Origin: Owenia fusiformis | Lineage: Eukaryota > Annelida > Polychaeta > Sabellida > Oweniidae | Direction: 5' to 3' | Assembly: GCA_903813345.2 (NCBI GenBank) | Contig: CAIIXF020000006.1 | Coordinates: forward strand, 9,786,989-9,846,988 | DNA length: 60,000 nt | Shown: positions 21,864-32,109 of the stretch, piece after piece | How the letters are laid out: each line of letters opens with the position of its first letter | How positions within the stretch are numbered: the stretch's first letter is position 1 | Program-made: the position numbers and the translations under genes | The notes under the pieces: model-generated | Database searches by the model: none | Seen by the model: only the letters and a program-made list of their open reading frames with translations | What the model was told of the DNA's origin: nothing

Positions 21864-22794
21864 ATGTACATTTTGTCTAGTGATAACAACAGTGTCTACT
21901 GTTTCATTAAAGGGAAACCATCTGATGATTGAATATTTTTAATTGATTATCCCTGGTAATTGGGTAAATAGGAAAGTCTTTAAAGGCATTATTAAAGTGT
22001 TGATTACATTTAGAAAGCTAAGTTAGAATAATACTTTCTAATCATCTTGGGTTACAAATTGTAATAAACATACCAAATATCATATATCTAAATACACATT
22101 AATGTAATAAAAGATGTGCATCTTGAAAAATGGTATCTGTCAATTCGTGTTATTTCAATCATAGATAAAAATGTGAGTAATCAAATGTGATATTTTTTGT
22201 CAAATGTTTGTAAAAAGAGTATGCATATTGTTTGTATTTATTTAACATTATAACAAGAAAAAAGTACAGACATACAGTATTTTGAAATAGAACAAAGAGA
22301 GAAATGTGCAGTTTGCTTTCTATTTTGACATTAAGGATTTGGTCAGGTGTTCTACAATGTACAAACATCCCTTGGAAAAATAAAAGAGATCACACTCTAA
22401 CTTCTAACTAAAAGTGTGAAATCTGTAAGGAAACATGGCTTCTAAAACATAAATACTTAAATATATAGCGATATATCAAAACATTGTCATTCTTTTAAGA
22501 AATTAGCCTTGATTATACATTATGCCAAAAGTTTATTTTAAGCACAGGACTGTCTGTGTACATCAATAGATCACTACCCAAGTTACATGATTATACCATT
22601 GAGATAGTTGAACATGATTATCTCAGTCTGTGTTCAATGTAAGTCTCATATTGACTTTTTATATGATTAGTCATCTGGTACTCTTATTCAGCTATAAACT
22701 TGAAATCTATGCCTAGAAAGACATTGATCTGTGATCTGTTGATGTAGACTATAAATTATTCATTGTAAAGTAGGTTAAGAGTATTGTACATATT
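21864..22794. other. Gene-free AT-rich spacer
   Basis: No exon or element was recognised. Short ORFs here lack domain character. Confidence 0.5.
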
Positions 22795-24088
22795 CACGGT
22801 GTATAACCCAAACGCTCCTACATGCACGACGGAGCGTTACATTTACGCGGAAACGCTCCGAAGCGAAATAAAATGGCGGCTAATGAAGATTCTACTATGA
22901 CCGTAAGTATTGTTTCTCTCGTTTCTCTTACATATCATATGTCATGGTGAAATATTATGTACCATTCGATGAACAATTCCGTGAGCAAAGATCTTATTTA
23001 TTCAACTTCTGGTGGTAAACTGTTATTTGCTTGATCAAAGCTCCGTAGTGTAGATCGAACGAATCTGAAGATGACCATTTGACCACAAATTACGAATTAA
23101 ACTAGTATTTCTATGAAAACGTTAATCTTTCTGTTTAAGTAGTAGATTACAAACTCGTATATTCTCATTTCCTAAAATCCCAGTCCAAATCCATTACTTG
23201 TTCTCGAGAAATCGCTTGTTTTCCTCGAAACGCTCCGTCGATTTAGACCACATTTTTAGAAACGCTCTTACCATTTTGTTTTGATATCATTTTCAGATTA
23301 TTAGAGAAGAGTTCCGAATCGAATCTATCTCTCAAAAACGTGTTGTACTTGTTAGGCAAATTGAAACATCTGAACCTGGTGGTGCTAAACGTGCAACTAG
23401 CTGATTAAAGCCTATACATTAGATGATGTCATGCCTACATATGTGCTAAATCATAAAACTATAGAAAAAAACGAAAAATTATATGTGAATTAATCTTTCT
23501 TCTATTGATGCCAAGGGGTATAATAGATCTTTTCTTTCTCTTCCTGAAAAGGAAATGCAACCTATATATTTCCTTAACTGATCTAGACTACCGGAGCGTT
23601 TCCAATTCACTGTGTTAACCAGATCGGAGCGTTTCTTGAATATGAGAATGTCATCATTTTTAAGACTGGATTTTCGGTCATCAAATCACTATTACGATAA
23701 TGTATGGTGCGTTGAAGCATTGGAATTTGACTAAAATATACGTTGGTGCTCTAATCTTGGCTCAACTAATCACATGTATCGACAAAAGGGGTTTTGACCG
23801 GTAGAATGACAAATACGTTTTTGAATTTTGATAACTATACTGCTTCGTACAGCTCTTCCTAATTGCTTCAAACGTCAACAGCCAGCCACGTACAACATGA
23901 ATATCACACCCATCGAATGGTATACTCGAAATATGTAACTCATACCTCATATTCCCATTATTGGGGAAATTGTCAGACGGCTCATCATTCCCGCCAGACA
24001 GTTTTCCTACTCCGGAGCGTTTCTTTGTTTAATTTCAGTAATGAAACGCTCCGTCGTGCATGTAGGAGCGTTTGGGTTATACACCGTG
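22795..24088. mobile_element. Transib/RAG-like-type non-autonomous element: CACGGTG ends, perfect 44-bp TIR, 5-bp TSD
   Basis: The element starts CACGGTGTATAACCCAAACG then CTCCTACATGCACGACGGAG CGTT, and ends with the exact reverse complement. It is flanked by ATATT on both sides (22790-22794 and 24089-24093). A 5-bp target duplication with CAC-GTG heptamer ends is the signature of Transib-class elements, relatives of RAG1 and its CACAGTG heptamer. The hexamer GGAGCG with flanking TTTC recurs about ten times in both orientations, mainly near the ends, as expected for transposase-binding repeats. At 1294 bases no transposase core fits. It holds a two-exon small ORF on the plus strand. Perfect TIRs suggest recent activity. 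Confidence 0.75.
22873..23404 (+). CDS. Two-exon 45-codon ORF inside the CACGGTG element
   Basis: Exon 1 (22873-22902) is MAANEDSTMT with a good context (AAAATGGCG) and the donor GTAAGT. Exon 2 (23297-23404) follows TTTTCAG and reads IIREEFRIESISQKRVVLVR then QIETSEPGGAKRATS and TGA. Phases match (0/0). I do not recognise the protein. It could be the surviving N-terminus of the parental transposase or a captured host gene start with its promoter. Intron boundaries are predicted only. Confidence 0.45.
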
Positions 24089-24690
24089 ATATTACTCATT
24101 TAAATCCACATGGTTAAGATATGTGAAAAGCATTTTATTTCTTATTAGGCAAAACAGAGTAACAACAGAAAAGAGTGTTTAGCATGAGAGTTCATCATGG
24201 ACTGTGAGTGTGGTCAATGTTATGTTTTGTTCGGCTCAGTGTTCATCTTATCAAGAAGTTGCTCAATTTTATATTTTTAGCTCGTGTATTATAAATAAAA
24301 GTTGCATCTTGTCAAAATAATTGTACCTGTTTTGGCCAAAATATCTCAATATTCCATCATTTTTCAATATTCATTGAACAGATTGTCAACTAGGTGGCGT
24401 TTAATTACCAGATTTTCAACAAGGTTCAGCACTCAGTTACTCCATGAGAGAGAGAGATCACTGACATCTATATATTTCTGTAAAAGTTAAATACTTATTT
24501 ATTTCAAAATTTCTATGGCACACTTTTCCAAAGACCTTCCTTGAAAAAAATTATGTGACGTTCACCAACATTCACTTTGATATCTGTGACTATTTAGAAA
24601 GATTTTAACTTGAGAAAATTGAATTTAAGTTCACTTTAGAATAGAAAGCCTTTTATTTTAGAGTGTTGTCTATTTTTCAAATTAAGTCAA
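24089..24690. other. Spacer without recognised features
   Basis: No gene was seen. The ORF at 24302-24490 is low-complexity (ISQYSIIFQYS, FSTRFST) and reads through AT-rich sequence. Confidence 0.45.
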
Positions 24691-24694
24691 TGTA

Positions 24695-24905
24695 TCTGCA
24701 AGTGGAACACCTCCAAAATGGTAGCAAAGGTGTTCCACTTACACAGGTTTTAATGTATAGTAGAACTTGTGTAAGTGGAATGCCCCTGGGACCACAAAAG
24801 GTGTTCCACTTACAGAGGTCCGTTAAGATGGATTCAGTGGGCTTTAGGACTTTAAAAACAAATCCCACTTGAGAGGTGTTCCACTTACAGAGGTGTTCTA
24901 CTTAT
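24695..24905. repeat. Dispersed AGGTGTTCCACTTACAGAGG motif cluster, direct and inverted
   Basis: AGGTGTTCCACTTACA occurs near 24728, 24799 and 24876. Inverted versions (AGTGGAACACCT, GTAAGTGGAATGCCCCT) lie near 24700 and 24770. ORFs on both strands merely read the repeat. It may be part of an old foldback element. Confidence 0.55.
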
Positions 24906-26063
24906 GTTGTGTAGTTACATAGAAGATAAACTGTTGTATAAGTGTGCCAGAGATTGTACATGCTGAGTAACTAATTGGTAGACTGGTGTCTTAGATGTAA
25001 TCACATTCTTACTTTATGTAGCACAGCAGACACCCAAATGTATAAACCTAAACATTACAAACATTTATCAGGCACGCAGGGGGGGGTTAAACGTATGAGA
25101 CAACCAAGTAAAACATATCAGACATATGTCATAAATATTAAAAGAAGGTGACTTCTACCTTTTGCTTGATAAAAAACATGATACAGTGATCTCATTGGCG
25201 CAAGTAGGTGCTGCTTCTCAAATATTTGAAACCATTTCGGGTAATTGATATATTAGATCATTAATTGAGTGTTGAATCTTCCCAAAAATAACATAATATT
25301 AATGGCTGAGTATACAGAATGATTTGGAAGAACTAAGTATGACCTCTAAGACTGTAAATAGATGGCATAATTATTTCCCATAATTTGGTGTTACAGTGTA
25401 CTTCGTATCAGGGGCTTCTCCTTACCTTTCCTATATGGTCCTATAAGCCTTATATGGATCTGTCACATGACATGATACCACATGACCCAATATCAAGTCT
25501 GAGCTTTGGGAAATCCCCCCCCTGTATTCTATTTAACATAAGAAATCGTACACTGTTTAAAATGATATTATTTTTATTGATGTAGTGTTAATTTGAAGTT
25601 TCAAAACAGCAATAATTATATTTATCATTGACAATATTGAACCATTTGCTACACATGATATACACACTGTTCCACAACTACTAGTGACTTTGATTGAACG
25701 TCAATGTAACAAAATGGATGAACTTCCTGGTTACGATTTTTTTGGTTTTCTTGATTTAAACCTACCAAGATTGTAATTTGGCACAAAGCCAGAAAATATA
25801 GCCTAGCTTTAATACATTTCTTCGACTTGGAATTTGTTTTGTAAATGAAGTTGCAATTCACATATTTAGTCCCTCGCTTTTGTTACATTGACGAAAGTCC
25901 GTTATATTACCAATGTATGTTACTTTGACGACTTACGTTGAAAGCGATGGTCTAAATGCATAAATTACAGCTTTATTTAAAAATCAAATTCTCAAAGCTA
26001 GACTATATTGCCTAACTTGACATGTGCCAAATGATAATCCGCAACTTGACTTATAAGTAAGTT
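24906..26063. other. Spacer without recognised genes
   Basis: Short ORFs at 25385-25585 and 25649-25861 have no recognisable domain and no splice-site support that I can see. Confidence 0.4.
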
Positions 26064-27260
26064 TGTAGGTTTTAAAAAATTAATCTTGGGAATACTTGAA
26101 AGATTTCATGTTTAATTTTGTGTGTATTCGTTTAAGAAGACATTTAACTTTCTAATAACGTTAAAAGATTTTCCAACAGTGCTCGATTTTTTTCGTAGTC
26201 AATCTACCCACGAAAATTGATTGGTTGGATAAATGTTTGGTTTTTCATATTTCCTTCGATCATTTTTTCCCCTGTTGCTTAAGAGTGTCGATTATTTTTA
26301 TGAGAATATGTTTCTCTATACTACACAATTTAGGATGGGTGGAGATTAATAAATATTCAAGTATTCATTGTAATTTAAAAAAATCAGAAATGTGAGTTAT
26401 CAACTCGAATGTACGTTGTCCCTGTAATTGAAAATTCATGAGATATACGTAATATTAAACAATGTAATGATTTCATTTCAAAATTCATTAAGGTTTTTTA
26501 TAAGTAACAAGTAATCTTTAACGAACATGTTCAAGTATCCTTTTTGCTTTTTCATCTTATGAAAGTATTGTTGTGGTGGTGGTTAATTTGTGCCCATTTG
26601 GTGTTAGTTCCAGCCCAAACTCCCATCCAGTGTCTCCGAATAGAATATGTTGAAGACTAGCACTGCCACGGAGTCTCCTTCCAGCCTGTTTGATTATTTG
26701 GCGTCTGTAGCTTACGTTTTGTTAGTTACATTGATAGATAGATCTACTGATCTATATAGACTTTTTAAAATCCCGTTTATGATATATCTGGAAAGTTTCA
26801 ATAGTTCAATCAAATTGAAGTAATTCTGTAATTGTTCTGTTTCAATTTTGAATGCATCTGACCCCCCTGCATTAGGGTTAACTGTGAATTGAGTAAGTTT
26901 AATGGGACAACCTACATTCGAGTTGACATCATACACTTATAATTTTTTAAATTATAGCCAAAATGTTAATACTTATTAAATCTTCAACAGACCTTAATTG
27001 TGCTGTTTAAAGAAACATATTCTCATAAAAATCTTCGACACTCTTAGACGACAGGGGAGGAAATGATCAAAGGAAATGTGTAAAAACACAACATTTTCCA
27101 ACCGACCAATTATATGGGTAGATTGACTACGAAAAAAATCAAGCACTGTTTGAAAATCTTTTAACGTTATTAGAAAGTTAAATGTCTTCCTAAACGAATA
27201 CACAAAAAATCAAACATGAAATCCTTAATGCATTCCTCAGATTATTTTTTTAAAACCTAC
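26064..27260. mobile_element. Foldback element with about 270-base inverted arms
   Basis: The left arm (26064-26336) and the reversed right arm (26996-27260) share long blocks, including CATTTAACTTTCTAATAACG, TTAAAAGATTTTC and TTTTTTCGTAGTCAATCTAC. I estimate about 80% identity by eye. The spacer of about 650 bases has no recognisable coding sequence. The ORF at 26994-27203 lies inside an arm and is not a gene. Confidence 0.7.
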
Positions 27261-27594
27261 ATCAAACCTACATCATTGTCTTTGCTCCAAATCAGTTAAA
27301 TAGTGACATCGTACATCTAAAGTGTACTACGGTATATTTTGTCACTGTACCTTGTCGATGGTTAGATGTGTTGTAACAGGATCAAAATGTTTCAATGGAA
27401 TGAACCAACTAATAGTAGTTCTGCACTAAATATATATAGATATTGAATGGATTTTGAAATGCCAATGCTATTCATTCTAATAAACAACAATATGTTTTCA
27501 AATATATGAAATGATTTTACAAAATATTTCCTTCGCACATTTTTCAAATAAAACTATTATATATAACCAGTGGTTGGATAAAATAAGTTTTTGC

Positions 27595-29040
27595 TTAATT
27601 TGGCTTATCTGCCAGATCCTGGCATTGGCAATGGATTCTATAGGTTTCTTTTTGCTTCATTTCAGCATCTCTTTCAATTTTAATGAGAAAAATGTTTGAA
27701 AATAATGCACAAAAACATAAAATCATGAGCAAAAGAAATGTCCATTTTGAGCAAGATTCTCCATAGCATTCATTTGATCCTAATGGGCTATTTAGTTTAT
27801 AACTAAATCCAAACAATTGATGAAATCCAAACATTCCAATGCCATGGCCAAGAAAAATGATCCCAAGGTTCTGTCCAACATATTTTAAACCAAACAATTC
27901 AATGTTGACACATTGCACTTGTACATAAAAAGCCCCATATGCAAAACTCATCATAATTGTACTACTGAATAACCCAATGAAACTATGATAGAAGCAAATC
28001 ATAACAATAAGGCTGATGCACATTATTATTGAACATGGCAATAAACCTGATGATTTAGGAATGTTATTACATCTTTGGAAGATATAACCAAAACCAAACC
28101 CAATACAAATTCTGCCTAATGAACTGAAAATGGGAAGGCAGATAGTAAAACTTGCCACATCATGTTCTCGATGAGCAGATTTCAAGACAATGGCGATATT
28201 GTTGACAAATGTACCACCAGTTCCACCCAAAATGATACATATTAGAAAGAGGTAATGAAATTGCAATGTTTGTATAATTTGCCAGCTATTCAAATCATGA
28301 AGACTTGTAGTGTTCTTCCGAACTGCAGCCTTTGGAATCAGTGTAGTTTTGTCATCTACATGTTTATCATCATCTCCAATGTTTTTTTCCAAAGTTTTGA
28401 AGAGTTCATTCAACTCACTTCCTTCTGTTTGAATTGTTTCATTCCCCGGTATTTCCTTAAGTAGTGCTATGGCTAACAAATTTATAACTAATGATATCCC
28501 AACTAAGAACAGCATAAAATCTCCGTACTTTTGATTCTCGGCATCTTTAACGTGGCCTTGTACAAAAAATCCTTGATAGATGGTGCTAAATATTGTTGGA
28601 GAAATCCCATATATACAACCAAGAATCACTAGCACCCTAGCTCTGTGTTTACCCTCAAAGTTCTTACTGTTTACTGCTAAACTTGCCAGATTGGGAAATG
28701 CGGTTCCAAACATTGCAACTGAATATATGACACAAACCAGCCAGGCATTATGAGCGAAATAGGTTTTGAATATTGTACTCATCCATAATAGTGTAAATCC
28801 AACTCCAGTGAGAATCAGACCAAATGTACAAGTAGGTCTTGGTCCAAATTTATCAAATATTAGTCCAACAGGAAACATAAAACTTTGTCCTAGGTCTCCA
28901 CCTGCAGCTATGAACTCCACATTTGACTGTGTATAGTTGAAAGTGTTTTTCAAGGCAAGTGCATATGTGTTGAAACTGTATAAGACTCCTGTCAAGCACA
29001 TCCCAAATATTCCTACCACCAGTGAAATATATTTCTGCAT
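27595..29040 (-). CDS. Nodulin-like MFS transporter, 481 aa
   Basis: This is a membrane transporter of the major facilitator superfamily with a nodulin-like N-terminal half. Residues 7-27 (LVVGIFGMCLTGVLYSFNTY) form TM1. GGDLGQSF with FPVGLIFDKFGPRP (47-69) is the TM2 and loop 2-3 signature of the G-x-x-x-D-R-x-G type. About six helices precede a cytosolic acidic loop (200-250) and six follow, opening with a glycine-rich GGTGGTFVNNIAIV motif (272-285), the NFD4-type hallmark. Length is normal for the family. The whole CDS is one exon; an acceptor TTTTTACAG lies nine bases before the ATG. The substrate is unknown; plant relatives are organelle or plasma-membrane proteins, and animal members are uncharacterised to my knowledge. 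Confidence 0.88.
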   Translation of the reverse strand: MQKYISLVVGIFGMCLTGVLYSFNTYALALKNTFNYTQSNVEFIAAGGDLGQSFMFPVGLIFDKFGPRPTCTFGLILTGVGFTLLWMSTIFKTYFAHNAWLVCVIYSVAMFGTAFPNLASLAVNSKNFEGKHRARVLVILGCIYGISPTIFSTIYQGFFVQGHVKDAENQKYGDFMLFLVGISLVINLLAIALLKEIPGNETIQTEGSELNELFKTLEKNIGDDDKHVDDKTTLIPKAAVRKNTTSLHDLNSWQIIQTLQFHYLFLICIILGGTGGTFVNNIAIVLKSAHREHDVASFTICLPIFSSLGRICIGFGFGYIFQRCNNIPKSSGLLPCSIIMCISLIVMICFYHSFIGLFSSTIMMSFAYGAFYVQVQCVNIELFGLKYVGQNLGIIFLGHGIGMFGFHQLFGFSYKLNSPLGSNECYGESCSKWTFLLLMILCFCALFSNIFLIKIERDAEMKQKETYRIHCQCQDLADKPN

Positions 29041-29049
29041 CTTTGATTT

Positions 29050-29335
29050 CTGTAAAAATATTCAGAGAAATTTGTTTGTAATGTAGTTTAGCATTTATTT
29101 TATCACTACAAGCAGTTTGAAACACCAAAAGACCCCAAAATAGTTTGGTTCAATCACCCTGTGAAAGTGTGAATGGCAGATGAATAGACTAATGTCACAT
29201 GAAAATTGAGATTGTATTAACTATGTTTAATGGTCCTTTTGAGATTTTATTCATTTCATATTTTATTGACTGAATTGAAAATATTGAATAAAGTTCATTT
29301 TAACACGTTCAGATATTTGAAATTGTTAGACTTAC
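29050..29335 (-). other. Predicted 5'UTR intron of the MFS gene
   Basis: On the minus strand the donor GCG|GTAAGT ends an exon at 29336 and the acceptor TTTTTACAG is at 29050-29058, nine bases before the ATG. Length is 286 bases. The 5'UTR exon extends right of 29336 towards the element at 29361. The transcription start is not placed. Confidence 0.55.
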
Positions 29336-29360
29336 CGCTACTCTGTATTTAACCCCCCTG

Positions 29361-29856
29361 TCACACCAAACTAGTTCTCAACCATTCTTTCCAGTCATAG
29401 GAAAAAGTCGTATAATTGGCTAAATCTGGCTGTGGTTGGGAAATATCTTTAAAATAATAAGCTACATGTACTTTGTTCATAATTAGTCTTCAATGCATCC
29501 ATCTCATCCTCAGTTCATTCAGATCGCACCATGTCAGTGTGCACACATATTGCAATTGATATCCGATTGCACAACATTGTATAACGCGTCCTTAGTTGGG
29601 TTGAAGTACAGCAATTACGTTCCTGGTCTAGTACGTAGGTCATCTTGTTTGAAATACGTTGTCACATGATCTGATTACAGGATGGTATGTTCGCCATCAA
29701 ATTTTGAATCATTTCCAAATTTTAAAATCACCTTCCCATCTAAGAAAGTTCATGAAGTTTGCAAATAGACTTTAGAAAGTTGCAGCTACGTTCATTCCGT
29801 TCGCACACAGTTTATGACCAGTTTTGAAAAACGCAGTGGCAACTTGTTTGGTGTGA
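29361..29856. mobile_element. TCACACCAAAC-ended MITE upstream of the MFS gene
   Basis: TCACACCAAACTAGTT at the left is inverted as AACTTGTTTGGTGTGA at 29841-29856. A further degenerate end lies at about 30225-30250, and AGTACGTCC-like motifs recur from 29580 to 30185, so a second related copy may be fused. It occupies the likely promoter region of the transporter. Confidence 0.5.
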
Positions 29857-30695
29857 TATCTATATATTTGCTAACTCGTTCATAAGCAATCTTTAATACA
29901 TTCTTAATCAGTTTAAACCTATTTGCAATTAGTTACCTCGTTCTCAATACGTCCTCAGACAGTTCAACTTGTTGTAAAAAACGTCCCTAGTAGGATTGAA
30001 GTATGATGGTTCCGTTTGTAGTATGTCCAGCTCATCGTTAGTACGTCAGGTCACTCATTCTAATTGTTCTAATTGTAGAATGTGATGACCCAAGAATATT
30101 TTGAGCATGTTCTAAGTTCTAGAGGACCTACGAGCCTGTTCGAGTACGTTCCAAATAGACCCCAAACGGTTCTAAGTACGTCCAGTCTGTTTGTACACAA
30201 TTGAAGCCCGTTTTCAAGAACTTAGTGAGAATTAGTTAGGTTTGATTGTAGGATATATATTTGATTAATCGATATTGATCCTCTATTTTCAATATTATCG
30301 ATAATCGTTTCTTCAAACAATTTACAGATAAACTCAGAGTAAAGATAAAGTCAGAGTAAACTTTTTTTGCGATAAGCAGTTAATTTTATAATTTCAATTA
30401 TTTTGCATACATTTATTGAAATCGTTTATATCAAATCAAATCATCTCGAGATATTTATTGAATCAAAAAAAATGTATTTTGAGGTACCCACTGCACATGT
30501 TGGTAGCACACTGAAATTAGCACTTTTGCACCAAATAGAATATGTCTATAGAACTTAATTAGCCACCTATGATTTGTGCAAAGTTGGGTCAAATAATTTA
30601 GTGCAGATTGGTGATTGATAAACGGAACATAAAAATGTGAGAGAAATATAAAAATTTCAATAAATATATTAAATATACTATTTGTTTAATTTCAG
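29857..30695. other. Spacer between the MFS gene and the plus-strand exon
   Basis: The left half holds degenerate AGTACGTCC motifs related to the adjacent MITE. The right half is AT-rich without recognised features. If both genes start near here, it could contain divergent promoters. Confidence 0.35.
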
Positions 30696-30921
30696 CATTT
30701 CACTTGACCTGTCCAAATGATTGGCTCAGGCAATCATGTTACAGAAGGCCAAATCAATTAAACAGAAATTGAAGCGAAGTAACTCAAATACCACCTCTAA
30801 TAAGATCAACTCTACCGATGCAAAAAAAGCTGAAAAGTTGGCAAAGAAATATGTGGGGAAGGGGATTGCAAGATCTAATAGCCTGAAAGAAGTGTCAAAT
30901 AAGGAGAAAATAAAGCAGGTG
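30696..30921 (+). CDS. Exon of an unrecognised plus-strand gene (basic, Lys/Ser/Asn-rich)
   Basis: The acceptor is TTTAATTTCAG before 30696. An in-frame TGA at 30718-30720 means coding probably starts at ATG 30736 (MLQKAKSIKQKLKRSNSNTT), after a 5'UTR or later acceptor. The exon ends CAGGTG|GTGAGT, phase 0. The peptide is strongly basic and probably disordered, with KKAEKLAKKYVGKGIARSNS. Phase matches the exon at 55044. I do not recognise the protein. Confidence 0.5.
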
Positions 30922-31395
30922 GTGAGTACTGATTACTGTTATACAGTTAATTTCATAAACATTTGAGTGTAAATGGATGTTTATTTTGGCAAGAATGGTA
31001 GCACCAGTTGTTATTGTTATTATTAATTGTTGTTATTGCTTCATAAAGATGTTTGTTTATTTTTTATTAACAGTTCATAGTAATAGAGCATGCCAATGGA
31101 GTAAACTAGTGTCACTACGACCTCAACTGAAAAAACTACAGGAGATTATGTTAAAAATTAATGAAATATTTATACACATTTTCAGAATAAGTATTTGATT
31201 GTCAAATGTTTCTACAAAGATTAATCAAGCTAAATAAGTCATTGGGTAATATCTAATGGGTGTAAGGCCCTATCGTACCTTATTCTAAACTATTTTATTA
31301 TTATAATTTGTTAAATATCCTTGGATGAGTTTTTCGTGGTATCATCCTTTAGATGAACTATCCTCTTTTAAAAAGTCATACAATATACAATTATT
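30922..31395 (+). other. Intronic sequence after the 30.7-kb exon
   Basis: AT-rich. The ORF at 30977-31198 lacks domain features. Nothing else was seen. Confidence 0.4.
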
Positions 31396-31508
31396 GACCT
31401 CTCCAGAGGTTTACTGTCAAAATTATACCCCAAGACTGTAAACCGAGACCGTAGGTCGAGGTTTCGGTCGAGGGATATAATTTTGACAGTAAACCGAATG
31501 GAGAGGTC
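31396..31508. repeat. Hairpin MITE, about 113 bases
   Basis: GACCTCTCCAGAGGTTTACT followed by GTCAAAATTAT is inverted as ATAATTTTGACAGTAAACCG followed by AATGGAGAGGTC. The centre is GACCGTAGGTCGAGGTTTCG, also partly self-complementary. Confidence 0.65.
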
Positions 31509-31523
31509 TATAATTGTTTTGTT

Positions 31524-31868
31524 AGTCCGAAGAATATCTTAGATTTTTCTGACCCTTGAAGTTGACTTGAAGTTGGATCCAGACCCTCGAGACGTTCATG
31601 TTGTATTTCAGTATATCGGCAGTAAGTTCACTCAATGGAGTCAAATTACTCTCCTGGGCGAAGTCCACTAAAAGCTTCTATATATATTCTTTTATTGACT
31701 CTTATGTATGTCAGTCCGAAGAATATCTTAGATTTTTCTGACCCTTGAAGTTGACTTGAAGTTGGATCCAGACCCTCGAGACGTTCATGTTGTATTTCAG
31801 TATATCGGCAGTAAGTTCACTCAATGGAGTCAATTTACTCTCCTGGGCGAAGTCCACTAAAAGCTTCT
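31524..31868 (-). repeat. Tandem 156-base duplication within an element gene fragment
   Basis: 31524-31679 and 31713-31868 are nearly identical (a few substitutions). On the minus strand each begins AAGCTTTTAGTGGACTTCGC directly after an AG (TTGTACAG and TATATATAG) and is open for about 50 codons (LLVDFAQESKLTPLSELTAD). This looks like a recently duplicated exon or partial exon. Confidence 0.75.
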
Positions 31869-31975
31869 GTACAAAGTTTTAGATTTTTCTTCGTATTTTG
31901 AGCTTTACTCTCTAAGAGACTAATAATATCCTCATCTTCAACATTTTTGAAACGGCTAGTGCTAGCGGCGGCCAT
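31835..31975 (-). pseudogene. N-terminal fragment of a recombinase-like element protein (MAAAST-RFKN type)
   Basis: ATG at 31975 gives MAAASTSRFKNVEDEDIISL, LESKAQNTKKNLKLC and so on to TAA at 31835. The pattern (RF, DEDI, LL, K, NTKK) resembles N-termini of DUF3504/Crypton-type tyrosine-recombinase-like proteins common in bivalves. The downstream family-like sequence (LLVDFAQESKLTPLSELTAD) is in another frame, so a one-base shift or missing intron breaks the gene. Just upstream are TGACGTCA (31991-31998) and GC-rich palindromic sequence that could be its promoter. Family assignment is tentative. Confidence 0.45.
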
Positions 31976-32109
31976 TTTATCGTCTGATAATGACGTCATT
32001 TTAGTGGAATGCTGGGAATATTATTCACCGGCAATGCATTGCGCGGTGTACAGTTAAAATTATTCACCGCTCGTTGACCAATCAAAATCGAGTATTTCAA
32101 CTGAGGTAC

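Noticed and set aside
23762-24117. Opposed frames in the right part of the CACGGTG element as transposase remnants
   Set aside because: They lack recognisable DDE or zinc-finger motifs, and part of the plus frame simply reads through the right TIR.
24663-24872. Opposed frames at 24663-24872 on both strands
   Set aside because: They read a repeated AGGTGTTCCACTTACA motif in both orientations; no protein character beyond the repeat.
31383-31508. CRISPR-like or riboswitch-like repeated hairpin
   Set aside because: The genome is eukaryotic and the structure is a simple MITE inverted repeat with no spaced direct repeats.
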